Below, in pieces: positions 26,850 to 38,316 of a DNA stretch of 64,000 nt (the stretch's first letter is position 1; each line of letters opens with the position of its first letter). The notes beneath the pieces are model-generated. The model searched no databases and was not told where the DNA came from. It saw nothing but the letters and a program-made list of their open reading frames with translations. A program made the translations under genes and the position numbers. The DNA comes from Sphagnum compactum. Taxonomy: Eukaryota > Bryophyta > Sphagnopsida > Sphagnales. The stretch is taken from the NCBI GenBank assembly GCA_965153455.1, contig OZ234500.1:682001-746000 (forward strand), given 5' to 3'.

Positions 26850-28043
26850 TTGGTTTTGTCAATGGGAAAACTGACCCTAGTAGGCTATGGTAATGACTAC
26901 CATTGTTGTTATTTTATGGCACTTTAACTTATTCAGTAAATAAAAAGTGGGTGTGACTCCAAACGGCCAAGGTGAATTGACCCCCCCCCCCACATTGGGA
27001 TCATGGTAAAAATCCCAAAACCTATTTATATTGCTTATATATAAATTCCCCCAAAGCAAATATTTCAAATTCAACCCCTAACAAGTGGGTATTTAAAAAA
27101 ATAATAACATAGGAAATAGGTAATCAATAGAATTGCTTAGACATGGATATGTGCATTTAAAATCTCATATATTTTCATATATAGACGTTATGTATTCAAT
27201 TTTATATTTTTTCCTTTTGCCGGTTATGAATATGCGATTATTGAATGCTACAAAATCATGCATGGATATGCATAGAGGATATGTTCTGTCAATTTGTCAC
27301 TTCTCATTCAGAATGTTGATTAGGGCATTTATGCATAACCAAAAATTATGCATATACATAACCAGCCAACCTTGTATTGGGGAGGTTTTCATTTTTGGTA
27401 AGAACTAGCCGATTTTGGTTCTTACATGATGTTATGAGAACCTATTCAATTCTTTAATTATTAGTGAGAATTGATCAGGGTTCTCAAATAAGGCGGTTCT
27501 TGCATATAAAATAACAATTAATTTTCACAATCAATTTTTCACAACTTGGTTATTAAATTTTTCATTAATTAAATTTTTTTAACACTTTTTTTCAAGATTA
27601 AATTTCATCTAATACGACATGAAAACTTGTAAGTAATAACAATTTTTTTGATCCAAAATTTAAAATTCCATAACTTCATCCTTTTCAAACGTTTTTTCAG
27701 ACTTTTCAAACTCCTCTAAATCCACATTAGTCTCAATTAACTCTACCAAACTAGACGAGGATTTACGACTTAAATCTTAAAATCATTGTGCCAATATTTG
27801 TTGATAAAAATTGATTTGTTCAAATTTTTTAATTATAAACATTTCCTAAGACTCGTAAGGATTTGAACTAAAGAAAAGATTCTCTTTCTCAATATGGTAT
27901 CAAATTATCCCTAAAATTTGCTTAACACATACACCAAATGTGAAAAATATATTTTCATGTTTTTCCCACCATTGAAATGGACATTTGATGTTTTTGACAT
28001 CCACTTGATAATGTTTTAAAATTAAAAAAATTCTATTGATTAA
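26850..28043. other. AT-rich intergenic DNA, no gene seen
   Basis: Very AT-rich sequence without a recognisable open frame. It may contain the decayed C-terminal coding part of the hAT relic that ends at 28044 on the minus strand, but no dimerisation-domain motif could be read. Confidence 0.4.
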
Positions 28044-28508
28044 TTATGTTGTTGGCTCACTTGTATTAACTATCAACTCAAAGATATCTAAACTTTTATC
28101 CTTTTCAATCCCTTGATCAACAATGCCCCTTTTAGATTCAGCCAAAGGATGCAAATGATAATGACATTTAAAAACCACAGGAAACAAAGATTTTTTATCA
28201 TATTTTTCAATAATGGCCTTACCTTGCTCACAACCAATAAGTGATGACACAAGACGAAGGGTCTTAAACCTAAAGTTCAACATCCAAGAAAACAGATTAT
28301 GTGATTTTTTTCTCATATATATATATACTTTTAAAGAATTCAAATTCAAAACCCCAACAATTTCCTTTTTAATGTTGGAAGCCAAACATGATAACTCAAA
28401 AGCAACATTTGCATTTCCTTCCATTACATTGTCAAAGGTTGCAAAATCAATTTCATCCTTGAATTTTAGACTCATGAATATGGAAAAATCTAATGCATCA
28501 TTTAACAA
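28044..28508 (-). pseudogene. hAT-type transposase relic (internal part)
   Basis: The open frame of 154 residues reads FSWMLNFRFKTLRLVSSLIG, CEQGKAIIEKYDKKSLFPVV and KCHYHLHPLAES in succession. This recalls the LDPRFK block and the region just before the C-terminal dimerisation domain of plant hAT (zf-BED type) transposases. The N-terminal zinc finger, the catalytic aspartate blocks and the dimerisation domain are not present in an open frame. Its sequence is unlike the intact-looking hAT at 32.5-35 kb, so it belongs to another lineage. The assignment rests on this motif alone. Confidence 0.5.
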
Positions 28509-29150
28509 CCAATGACCCCTAAACTAGTTCAAAAGACAAGTACATACAACAAGGCCAAGGGTGTCAACAATAATTTGAAATAGCCATGTGAATGGAGGTG
28601 GTATTCTTGCAGTCATCTTCACAATATTTTGCCTACTATAACATAGTATTTTTTTTTAAAAATTGCAAAGCTTTTTGGAAAAGGATAATTTTATTATCAA
28701 ATCTACAAATGCAAAAGAAAATGTCATATTATGTTTCGTATGAATTCAAAAACAAAATGCAAAGATTAAAGATTTTGACAAAAATAAAAGGTTTACCTTG
28801 TCTTCATTAGCATATTGAATTTCCTTGGGGGAAAATTTGAATTGACACATGCCTTGTTCCATTTTTGCTTGCCCTTTCTTGGATTTTTTGGCCAAGTTAT
28901 GCACTTCTACAAACCTCTTTGGGCAACTTTGATAGATACATACCTTAAACCTTTGCAAACTTTTTCATATGTTGTTGCATATTAACATGTTTTAGAAAAT
29001 GCATGACCAAAACAAGTTCCCTAAAACTTTCTTTCAAACCCAACACATCACAACTTACAACTAATTTTAGGGCTACAGTCATAGTGTTAAGATTAGATGG
29101 ACCTTTGTCCTTGACAAAAGTAACAAGATACTTAAATAACAGCACCAATG
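28509..29150. other. Intergenic DNA upstream of the hAT relic
   Basis: No gene is supported. Minus-strand frames at 28746-28958 and around 29000 could be further decayed transposase sequence, but no diagnostic motif is present. Confidence 0.35.
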
Positions 29151-29680
29151 CAAGAAAGAGAACACTAACATGATAAGAACAATAACACCAACGGGAAAAA
29201 AACAACATCAATAACACTACAAGAATAACAACACAACATCAATAACACTACAAGAATAACAACACAACGTAAGAATAACAACACCAACATGAAAAAAACA
29301 ACACAATGCAAAAATAACAACACCAATGCAAGAAGACCAACATCACTAATGTGAAAAGGGCAACAACACAACACAAAAAGAACAACACCACCAATGCGAA
29401 AAGAACATTAGCACAATGCGAAAAGAGAAGCAACCCAATGTAAGAAGAGTAATAGGACCATGTAAGAAAAATGATAACACCAACGTGACAAAAACATCAA
29501 CATTAATGGGAAACAAGCAGTGACATAATGGAAAAAGAACAATAAGACAACACAGGAAGAACAACAACACCAACGTAAGAAAAGTAATAACACCAATGTG
29601 AGAAGACCAACAACACCAACGCAGAATAACAACATCACAATTGACAACAATACAAGAATTTTTTCAAAATACAAAAGACT
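29150..29680 (+). repeat. A- and C-rich minisatellite, AACAACACCAA(C/T)G family
   Basis: A degenerate unit of about 25-30 bp around AACAACACCAATG(T/C)(A/G)A(G/A)AA recurs about 17-18 times. One strand is almost free of T. The hydrophobic open frames seen on the opposite strand are translations of this repeat and are not genes. Confidence 0.75.
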
Positions 29681-29750
29681 AAAAACTTGCCCAAAAAAAA
29701 AAACAACGCATTTGAGGAAAAAAATAATCTAAGTTTTTCTTATAATTATT

Positions 29751-29770
29751 CCCCTAACCCTAACCCTAAA
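29751..29770 (-). repeat. Short CCCTAA/CCCTAAA telomere-like run
   Basis: Two CCCTAA hexamers followed by a CCCTAAA heptamer, beside the end of the minisatellite. Confidence 0.65.
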
Positions 29771-31500
29771 CGATGCCTTCACATCCCTAATCAATTGTTA
29801 CTATTTATGAAACCTTAATTTGGTAAATGACTCTAAGAATTGAATGTAGGTTCTATGAAAACACTTGTCTGGTTTTCCAAAACAAAAATTAAGAGAAAAA
29901 AAATTGGTTTTCATGACCAATTTTCATTCATGTGAAAACCTGAGCTTAATTTTCATTCTAGTTTTCACATGTAGTGGTGCTAACCAGTTTTCGGCATTAA
30001 AAACCTAATGACCATTTGAGAATTGCCCAACACTAGTTCAAGCCATTATTGTATTGGTGTAACAAAAGATTGGGAAACATAAGATTAGACATCCCCAATT
30101 GGACATGTCAATTATCAAATTAGACTTTCAAGATTTGTAATTGAATGAATTACTCAAATACAATAAACTTAACAAATTGATTAAACACCTAACTACCTAT
30201 CCAAGAAAATATAATCTATGGGTCATCACAGATTAAATTCACTTCAATTTCCTCTCGTGGAATTCAATTGGTCATTTCATGGTGGTCTCATTTGTGACAT
30301 ATACCGCAACATGCATGTAATCATTTCCCACTGAAATAAACCAAAATATATCCCTCAAAAATGTATAATGAAGTTATTATGCAATTGGAAGATCCCACGG
30401 CTTCAAACTTACCCCACAACACAACCCTCCCAATACAACTAATAAATTCCCCACATAAATAAATAGAAAATAAGTTTTTCACAACCTGGCCCAAGAAGTT
30501 TGATAAAAATGATGCAACATTCTAAATATCTTATCAATAGAAACCCCAGTCAAAGCCTTTCTAAAATAAACCCTAACTTTGGAGCTCCCATTCCAATGGG
30601 TATTTTCTTCCCAACAACAAATTCAACTTGTTTAGAATCATTGAAACACCCCACACATGACAATTGACTTGTCATTTGATTGCTCCTAAAACCCCAAGGG
30701 TTTTCGTCACATCCTTGATCTTGACCCCTATAATCTACTTTGAATTTTTTCTCCCTCTATCAAAGTTCATGGCACAACAAAAATTCAATTTCACAAAGAC
30801 ATAGGGTTTTCAACCAAGGGGCATTCTTCCCTATCCATTAAAAATGTAATCCTAACTCACACACCCCAAACATAAAATTAGTGATCAACAACCACACATT
30901 AACAATAACAATATTCAAGGTATTTATCTTTCTTTCCAACTCTGAATTTTGCCACCTCTTATTATCCTTGCTACAATTCTTCCTTCTTGATTGATGTCCA
31001 TCAAAATCACAGCACAAACATAACGACACCATATAAAATTTACCGAATGAAAAACCAAAAACATAACAAGTGCTATTGAACAATAAAAACCACTATGTTC
31101 ATAATTTGCGAAAAAAAATAAAAACAATTATAACAATATGTGTCTCCCTTTCCCATCACCATCAGGTCAAAAACCTTGTTGAATTTTGCTTTTGGTAGTT
31201 GATGGTGTTGTTCTATGAAGTTAAGGTTTTATCCTTTAATTTTTCATCACATTGGTATCAATTTTGGAACATATTGGATTGGTCCTAGTGTGACATAAAA
31301 TTAGGATAAAATTGGTTTTTCTTTTATTTTTAATTTATTTTTATCATGTGAACTATTAGAATTTTTTGTGCTATAAAAGTTTACTGTTTTTTTGTTTTTC
31401 ATCATTTGACACAGTAGATGGTAGCTATGTGCACCAATGCATTGTTATGATGATTTAAGATTTTTGGGATCATCACAAATTTAGTATGTGGCAAATTAAT
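29771..31500. other. AT-rich intergenic DNA, no gene seen
   Basis: No coding region supported; the frames at 30838-31127 (-) show no known domain. Confidence 0.45.
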
Positions 31501-31750
31501 AATGAAAATCGTGTGCAGTTCGTTCATTCATAGGTTTGCACATTTTACACATGAATATCATGCATTGAAAACACATTTGACACACGAATAAATTTGTTGA
31601 CAAATGAAATAAAACCTATGAATGAACGAATATCGAACGACTGTCACATCTCCCAATAGATTCTTGTGTCAAATGTAGTTTCAATGCACAATATATAGTG
31701 TGTGAAACGTACGAATTATGAATGAACTAGTGTTACACGATTTTTATTTA
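31501..31750. mobile_element. MITE-like element with AATGAAAATCGTGTG ends
   Basis: The left end AATGAAAATCGTGTGCAGTT is inverted at the right end as TGTTACACGATTTTTATT, and GTTCATTCAT is matched by ATGAATGAAC just inside. A second, perfect inverted pair (CGTTCATTCATAGGTTT at 31521 and its complement at 31613-31629) lies inside. A related left end occurs at 9706. No coding capacity. Confidence 0.65.
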
Positions 31751-32541
31751 TAAATCGTGAGATACTAAGTTTATGATGATAAGCTAGGAAGTTGTTTTTT
31801 TTTTGGATTTATCAAAGCTTTGGATTTTGGCAATGAATTTTGTGTGGAGCGCTTGATTTGGATGTGGTGGCTTGCCACTTATTCTTTATGCTTTTGCTAC
31901 TTGTGAAGGATGGCAGTTGAGGTTTTAAGAAAGAACTTCTAGCGACCTAAGTATTATATCTGGATTGTAACTTGTAATGGTTTTTGTTTTTGCATTTGTT
32001 TTAAGTTTTTTGCCTTGTCTTGTAGATGATTTGCAAGGTTGAGTGTGATATATTCAAGCAATATGTTCACATGTGTGTGTGTGTGTTAATGGAATGAGAC
32101 CTATGATAATTGGAACTCTGAGAGAAAAGTTTGATTCTAGTTGCTATAGAATTCACATGTTTTGTATGGTTTCTAGTGACTGAAGTTGGCATGGGTGATT
32201 CTTTTGTCAAAATTTCCTGAACCTTGTTAGAGTGTAAGAAACAAAGAATGGGTTAGGATGTGGGTACAAACATTTTGTTTTTTTTTTGGGTTTTGGAGTT
32301 GGTATTGTTGGGTATGTTGAGAGTTGAAGTTATGTGGACAGAAAGGATTGTGTAGGATCATGAGTTGGTTATTGCATGATGGAAACCTATTGAAGGCAAT
32401 GATAGCTCATGAGAGAAAGCTTGGAGTGATCTGATCCCTCAAAGTGCCTCATTAGCCTGACAATTCATAGCTAGGATGATGTATGGAAGTTTGATTTGAT
32501 TTAGCAATATTTATGAAAGACAGGTTGTTTGCAATTGACAC
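31751..32541. other. AT-rich flank of the hAT insertion
   Basis: No gene is supported. Contains a short GT run at about 32073-32087. Confidence 0.4.
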
Positions 32542-32550
32542 TGTTACCCA
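32542..32550 (+). repeat. Left target-site duplication of the hAT element
   Basis: TGTTACCCA is repeated exactly at 35003-35011. Eight-base duplications are typical of hAT insertions; the ninth matching base may be chance. Confidence 0.8.
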
Positions 32551-35002
32551 GTCCTCATAAGTTTACGGATATCCATAAAATAAATAAACTAAGTTAGTTT
32601 ATGGACGCCACCCAAGCTTAGTTTATGGACGCAAGGAATCAGTACTCCAGGCTCTGCAGGATGGGGCGCTGCTTGGTCTAGAAGATGCCCTCCAGCGACA
32701 AGTGCATCAGGTAGGTGCGGAACTCATCCATCTCCCACTTGAGAATGGAGAAGTCGGACTCGACAGCAGTCGTGTTGGCGAAGGCGATGGCCAATCCGTC
32801 GAGGAAGGCGCGCAGGCGCTCGACCCGCGCTTGTTGTGGCACCGCGTCCCAGGCGTCGTTGAAAGTCGTTTGCACGTCGTGCTTGTCCAGGGCGGCGTGC
32901 ACCACCGCGTCTTCGTTGTACATCTTGAGCAAGTAGCGGTGACCCTCCTCGACTTGGTCGATGGACTCCTCGGACTAGAACTTGGAGAGATGGTTGCGGT
33001 ACGGGTCAAGCACATGCTCAATGAAGTCGCCGTGGCGCAGCATGACGACCTGGTTAGGCATCACCGACAGGGCATCTTGTTCGAGCGGCTCATTATTTTC
33101 GTCGCGTTCAGCGCGGATGTTGCCGAGCCCGGTGACGATGAACATGGCGTACTGGGCGAGCTAGCTCATGACCTCCTTTTGGGCTGGCACGTCCAAGCGC
33201 TCATAGCACGACTTGGGGGACGAGCCCTGGTCCTTGACGTAGAGGACGAGCTCGGCCCGCTCGATGCGCCACTACTTGAACGTCCCGAACTCGTCGCCGT
33301 CGTCGTTGGCGTCGCCGGCGTGGACGATGCCGAACATCGCGACCAAAGTGCCGATGAGCGTCTGGATGAGCGATTCTTGTTGCGCGATTAGCAGCGAGCG
33401 GCTCTGCGACATGACGAACGTCTTGTTGATCTCCTCGATGGCGGGCGCGATGGCGTAAGCGATGACCCACCATTGATCCGACGGTAGCTTGTCGCTGGCA
33501 TTGGCTGTCACGTGCTGAACAATGGTGTGGCGGTACTGCTTGAGGAAGTTGAGCAACACGCCCAGACTGACCCAACGGTTGGTCTTCTTGGGGCACTTCA
33601 CGTTCATGCGCGTGATCAGGTTCGCCTGCGAGCGTAGATAGACCGACAGCGACCACACCTGCTTGGACCCCTCGCCGTCGTACAGCATCTCGGTGCCGTC
33701 CTTGACGACGACGTCCATCTGGTGCGGCGGGCACCAGATGCGCAAGTCGTGATGCTCTGCCTCGCGGGCCATGCACGTCACCAGACCATTGAGTCGCCCG
33801 ACCATGGTCGGCTCGCCGTCGGTGCCCACGTTGATGAGCTTGCGGCGCCAGAGGCCATACAGCACGTGCAGGAACTTCACCAGCATGTTGAACGTGTTGA
33901 GCGTGGTGTGGCGGTCAAACTGGGGGCTGGCAACGAGGTGAAGATTTAGCAGGACGCCGCGGTAGCACACGTGCAGGCGCAGGTCGAAGAAGTGCTGGCC
34001 GCGGTGGGTACTGCCGTCGCCGGCGAGTGACAGTGCCCAGATCGACTCGTCGACGCACCGGTCGGCGATGCGTTGAAAGGTGAACGCGACGCTAGCGCGA
34101 ACGTACTAGCCGACGATGGTGTCGTTGATGCCACCCAGCTTGGACAGGCTGCAGCGCTCCTTGGTATGCTGCATCGCGGCCGCCACTTGGCGGAACGACA
34201 TTCCCATCGAGACATGGTCCATGGCGACCTCGTATCGCATTGTGCCCTTGATGGTGACGACATACTCATCCTCGTCGACGTTCGCCACATCCTTGACGAA
34301 CAGCTTGAGCGCCAGAGTCTTCTGCTTGGCCTTGGCGGCGGCATTTTTGGCGATCGCGGCGACCGCGCCGCCATCGTCCTCGTCGTCGTCGTCGTCAAAA
34401 TCGACAAGCACCTCGTCGGGCTGGAAGAACAAGTTGAAGATGATGACATCGACGATGGGCGCCAACACGTGGAACGTGAGCGAGTCAAACTCCAAGTTAA
34501 CATACCGGTGCAGCGTGTTGGCGCGGTTTGCCTTGCCATCGAAGTGCATGCGCTTCTCTTCGTTGGACAGCGCGCTGTACTCGGCCAATAGATCGGCGTG
34601 CTGCGACTCGTGGTGACTACGGTAGTTTTGCGGCGCGAATGACGTCCAGTACTTGGTGTCGTTGCGCGAGCTGCGCTGGCGCTTTTCGCTAGCATGCTCG
34701 TCACTAGCCTTGACCTTAGCGCGGCCGAAGAAGGCACAGAAGTTGCAGTGCACCGACGTGACGCGCTTGTTGGCCTCCTCGACGATCTTCAGTCTGAATT
34801 GGAGGCAATGCGCCGGCTGAAACGACGTGGCAGGCTTTTTCGACATTTTGAGCCACCAACGATTGTGAACGGCACCGGTGCGCAACCCATGCTGTGCGAA
34901 ACCGTGGGAAAACAACCCTTCTTAGTTTATGGACGGCGCCGGAGCTTAGTTTATGGATATCCGTAAGGGTTTTTGCCAAATCCATAAACTAATGAGACCA
35001 GG
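32551..35002 (-). mobile_element. hAT-superfamily DNA transposon, about 2.45 kb
   Basis: The element is bounded by the TGTTACCCA duplication. Its ends are imperfect inverted repeats: GTCCTCATAAGTTTACGGA on the left and, read inward, GTCTCATTAGTTTATGGA on the right. Subterminal TTAGTTTATGGA(C/T) motifs occur twice near the left end (32594, 32619) and twice near the right end (34922, 34946). A near-palindrome, TTTACGGATATCCATAAA, is present at 32562-32579 and 34950-34967. Such subterminal clusters are usual transposase-binding sites in hAT elements. The body is markedly GC-rich against AT-rich flanks and holds one transposase gene on the minus strand. Confidence 0.88.
32639..34846 (-). pseudogene. 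hAT transposase with five in-frame TAG codons
   Basis: From the ATG at 34846 one reading frame runs 736 codons to a TGA at 32639-32641 without any frameshift. It is interrupted at codons 247, 525, 562, 624 and 723, and every interruption is TAG; no TAA or TGA occurs inside. Features in order: a C-x2-C ... H-x4-H zinc finger near the N-terminus with a YWTSF aromatic motif (BED-like), an acidic run at about residue 160, Asp277 (DGSTH), Asp343 (TDGEP), a CPPH motif at 372-375 (the C-x2-H hallmark of hAT), and Glu696 in VESDFS, the expected DD-E set. CAG glutamine codons persist elsewhere in the frame. As it stands no full-length protein can be made under the standard code. Similar transposases are, to my recollection, common in oomycete genomes; a search is needed to confirm this. 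Confidence 0.85.
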
Positions 35003-35011
35003 TGTTACCCA
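35003..35011 (+). repeat. Right target-site duplication of the hAT element
   Basis: Exact second copy of TGTTACCCA, the partner of 32542-32550. Confidence 0.8.
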
Positions 35012-38007
35012 ATGATGTTGTGACCGTTTTTTTTGCGACACTGGTAGCAGGGGACTTTTTTTAATACGTCGCAGGTGCTGGTATCAGGTACCCTTTAAAA
35101 AATTCCATACTAGTTGTGTACCTATATTAGAGCATCTCCAGCGGTGCTCAATATGTGATCCTGCAAAGTAAAATTGGATGAAGAAAAGTCATAATACGTA
35201 GGCTTCGGCTCAAGATAATCAAACAATTTGCAGTGGTTGGTAAATGGAAGAGCAATGTTGTGCACTGCTGAAAAGAGTGTAATAAATATGATTTGATTTC
35301 TGATAGGTGCATAATGATTGGTCCAGGTGGTTTGCTATTAGTAGTTCCCTACCTATTTGCTGTCCCAGTTTCAGTTGTTTGGGTGGGGTAGCAAAATATG
35401 GAAATAACTAGGGTAAAGCGGCCCGTCACTGATCACTGACCTATCACCAATCACTTTGGCAAATCTTTCCCAATTCTTCTCCATTTTGAGTGATTTAAAA
35501 TGTCACAGGAGTGCCTTCTCAAGGTATACAAATCATCTCTGAAATGCAAAACCAAAGGAGCAGTAAAGAAAATACGTTTTTTCAAATAACAAAATGAGTT
35601 TTTTTTCATTTTGACCCCTCCTACTTCATGAGTGCAATAACTTTCTTATATATTTGTTCAAATTGAGCAATTTAAACTAATCGCCATCTTAAGCTCTACA
35701 AATCATCTTCTACCTACCTCTTAATGCAACAGAATAATATTTAAGGATTTTTTTGAGGGGGTCAAAAGTAGGCTATGAGCTGTTCGATCCAAAATTTCTG
35801 TAAAATGGACACCCCGTACTTGGGGGGGGTCATAATTTTCTCACCAATATATAGGTATGAACCTGGTATTGAGGCAGGTATAAACTATAAATATACCTCG
35901 GGTCTCATATCTGATCAGTACTCATATAAGGCTGGGTATGCCCTCAGGTCATACCATAGTGATATATTCTTTAATACCCGTACTCATACCAATACTATAT
36001 ACCCAGTTTGCACCCTATATATTGGTACAACAATATTTCAAACCAACAACAATTCATTTTTAAATAAGAAATGTTGCATACAATGGGAACACCTGGTGGA
36101 CATTCATAAAAAATGTGAGAGCAAAGGGAAAGCTACACCATTAGGTAGTATTCAATGACTCTCCCATACCAACAAAACCCCCCTTAGTTAACTTATTAGT
36201 TATCAATTCTTTTTTTTGCTTTATTGTCAGGTATGGATGAGGATGGTTTCTACTCAACCACAACTTTGACAGTTCTGAATAAGAAACATGAAAATAAATA
36301 TGTTTTAGTACCTTCTGGAACACCTTTAATATTTCAATGCAAAAGGTGAAACTCTCAAGTTTCTGAATTTTTTTTCCAAAAAGTTTGCATATTAAAAGCC
36401 TGGAACCAGGCATGCATTTGAGCACTGCTAGTTATTTATTCATTGGCCCTAGACTCCATCCATCATCAGTAGACACGGTAATGTACAAACTTCATCTACT
36501 GGAGTACCTTGGGCAGCTTCCACACTAATTGTATTGTTTGTAAAAAATGTTGAAATTTTCAGAAGAAATGTTTTGGAAAATTTTAAATTCACACCTTTTT
36601 TGGTTAAATTCACACCCTTCGTGCGTCCGATTTTATGCAGATTAAACTTTAAGAGTATGTTCCTTTATCAGTTCAATTACTTCTGCGGGCAAGTTCTCGA
36701 GTTGTGCCCTGATTGACCACCACAGACCCCACACTTGCGTCCTTCCACACGCGAAGAAAGGGTGTGAATTTAACCAAAAAAGGTGTGAATTTAAAATTTT
36801 CCAATGTTTTTTTAAAGAACATTTCTTTTTGGGTAGGAAAATTGAGAATCTTGTGCAATATAAAGGAACATTCTTTTTGGAATCTTCAAAACTGATTAAT
36901 TATTATTCAACAGACGGGGTCAAAGCTGGCCTGTTACGGTATTTTGGCCTGCTTCACACGAGGGTTCAAAGTCCAGGGTCCAATGAAATAGAGCAATCCT
37001 ATTGGATGAGAGCCATAAATTTTACCAATGGCCTTTAGATTAGATGAGGATCCAAGACCAAAAAGTGGCAAAATGAAGCCTAAAGATACATAGTCACCAT
37101 TTGGGAGGGAAAATCAATTAGTTTGAACCCAGAAAAAGAGCTAAAATTTGGAGAGCTCATGATTTGAAGGACAAAGGTGCAAGCCATGGTCCAAGGCAGG
37201 ATCCAACTCAAGGATTCAATCTGCTTCAAATGAGTCCAAATTGGTTCCTAGGAATTTGAACTAGGTCTCCCATCTACAGTGGGCCTAACTAAGATCAGGC
37301 CTCTCAAATAAAATTGGGGTTGATGCAATAGGGCAGAACTGCCCATCAATGATCATTACCCTATAATCGAACACTTCTTTAGATCTTTTTCATCTGTGTT
37401 TCATTTTGAGTGATTTAAAATGTTATGTGAGTGTTACTTCAAGCTTTAGAAATCATCTTTGAAGTGCAAAGGAAAAGGAGTAATCAACAAATATCAAGAA
37501 GAAAAATAAACTTTCCAACTCACAAAATGCGTTTTTTTTTTTTTTCTCCTTGGACCCCTCATACTTTCAAAGCTTCTTACTTTCTCGTTACTTGTTCATT
37601 TTAAACTATTTAAAGTGCTATAGGAGCATCACCTTCAGTTCTACAAATCATTTTGAACGCTAATAGCAACAGATCAACGTACGAGGAATTTCTTTGGTTG
37701 TCCAGGAACTGGCTTTGGAGCGTTCGATGTTTATTTTTTTGAGTTCTTGAAGGGCCGTAACTTTCTCAATTCTAATCCATTTTTGACGATTTTTAGTGTG
37801 CCAGATGCATCAATAGAAAGAGTTGAAGTTTTGTTTGGACACCAGAAACAATGGAACCCTCCCCTTGAACCTGGCCTGCCCTGAGCTCTTAAGTGTTCGC
37901 TCATCAGTCGTTCTACGCTAGCTGTTCTTGATTTCAAGACATAAGTTTTACCGTTGGATTTCAGATCAAGTACACGATTGAATACAAAAATATCAAGTGA
38001 ATGTTTA
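35012..38007. other. Intergenic DNA, no gene called
   Basis: Both strands were read without finding a recognisable gene. Frames at 35775-36158 (+) and 37731-38024 (-) lack domain features. A related pair of segments near 35480-35640 and 37400-37580 (TGAGTGATTTAAAATGT, AGTGCAAT) suggests another diverged dispersed repeat. The fold-back element at 36.57-36.81 kb is listed separately. Confidence 0.45.
36570..36812. mobile_element. Fold-back or MITE-like element with long inverted arms
   Basis: The left arm at about 36570-36622 contains TTTTAAATTCACACCTTTTT then GGTTAAATTCACACCC. The right arm at about 36759-36812 is its reverse complement, nearly perfect over more than 50 bp. About 135 bp of unrelated sequence separates the arms. 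Looser complementarity (GAAATTTTC, AAATG) continues outside. Each arm itself holds two copies of TAAATTCACACC. Confidence 0.8.
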
Positions 38008-38316
38008 TTGGCCTTGCCTACCAAGGCAAGGATATTGTGTTAGAGTATAGTAGCTTAAGGGATTTTTGGCCCCTAGGTAATAATAGGTCTATTTTTATAT
38101 GAGGATTTTTGAACTATGGCATTTTGGCTTGTGTTGAAACTTGACATTACTTACAGAGTTATAATATCTGGAAGGATTTTGATTTCTTTTAGAGGATTTC
38201 TTGAAGATTAGTTATATTTTTGCATGGTGAAATATTTGAGTTTCCATAATTCTTCTTTTGCCTTAAGTTACTTTTTAATGTAAATGGCAAGGCCACAGTG
38301 TAACACACCCCTTGTT
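38008..38316 (+). repeat. Dispersed repeat family R1, copy D
   Basis: A full copy from TTGGCCTTGCCTACCAAGGC to AACACACCCCTTGTT, with small internal deletions relative to copy C. Its short ends GGCCTTGCC and GGCAAGGCC are exact inverted repeats. Confidence 0.78.

Noticed and set aside
29165-29674. Hydrophobic minus-strand frames resembling membrane proteins
   Set aside because: They are translations of the A/C-rich minisatellite.
33946-34737. Long minus-strand frame of 263 codons overlapping the hAT transposase
   Set aside because: It lies out of frame with the transposase, is serine/threonine/arginine-rich as expected from a shifted GC-rich gene, and has no domain; it is a shadow frame, as are the plus-strand frames at 32702-33391 and 34073-34616.
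35775-36158. 127-codon frame in AT-rich DNA
   Set aside because: Tyr/Asn/Ile-rich without conserved motifs; composition explains it.
37235-37320. tRNA-like segment on the minus strand (TAGTTCAAATTCC box-B-like element, CTGTAGA loop)
   Set aside because: An anticodon-like stem and T-arm can be drawn, but no acceptable D-arm or acceptor stem; at best a decayed tRNA or SINE head, so not called.
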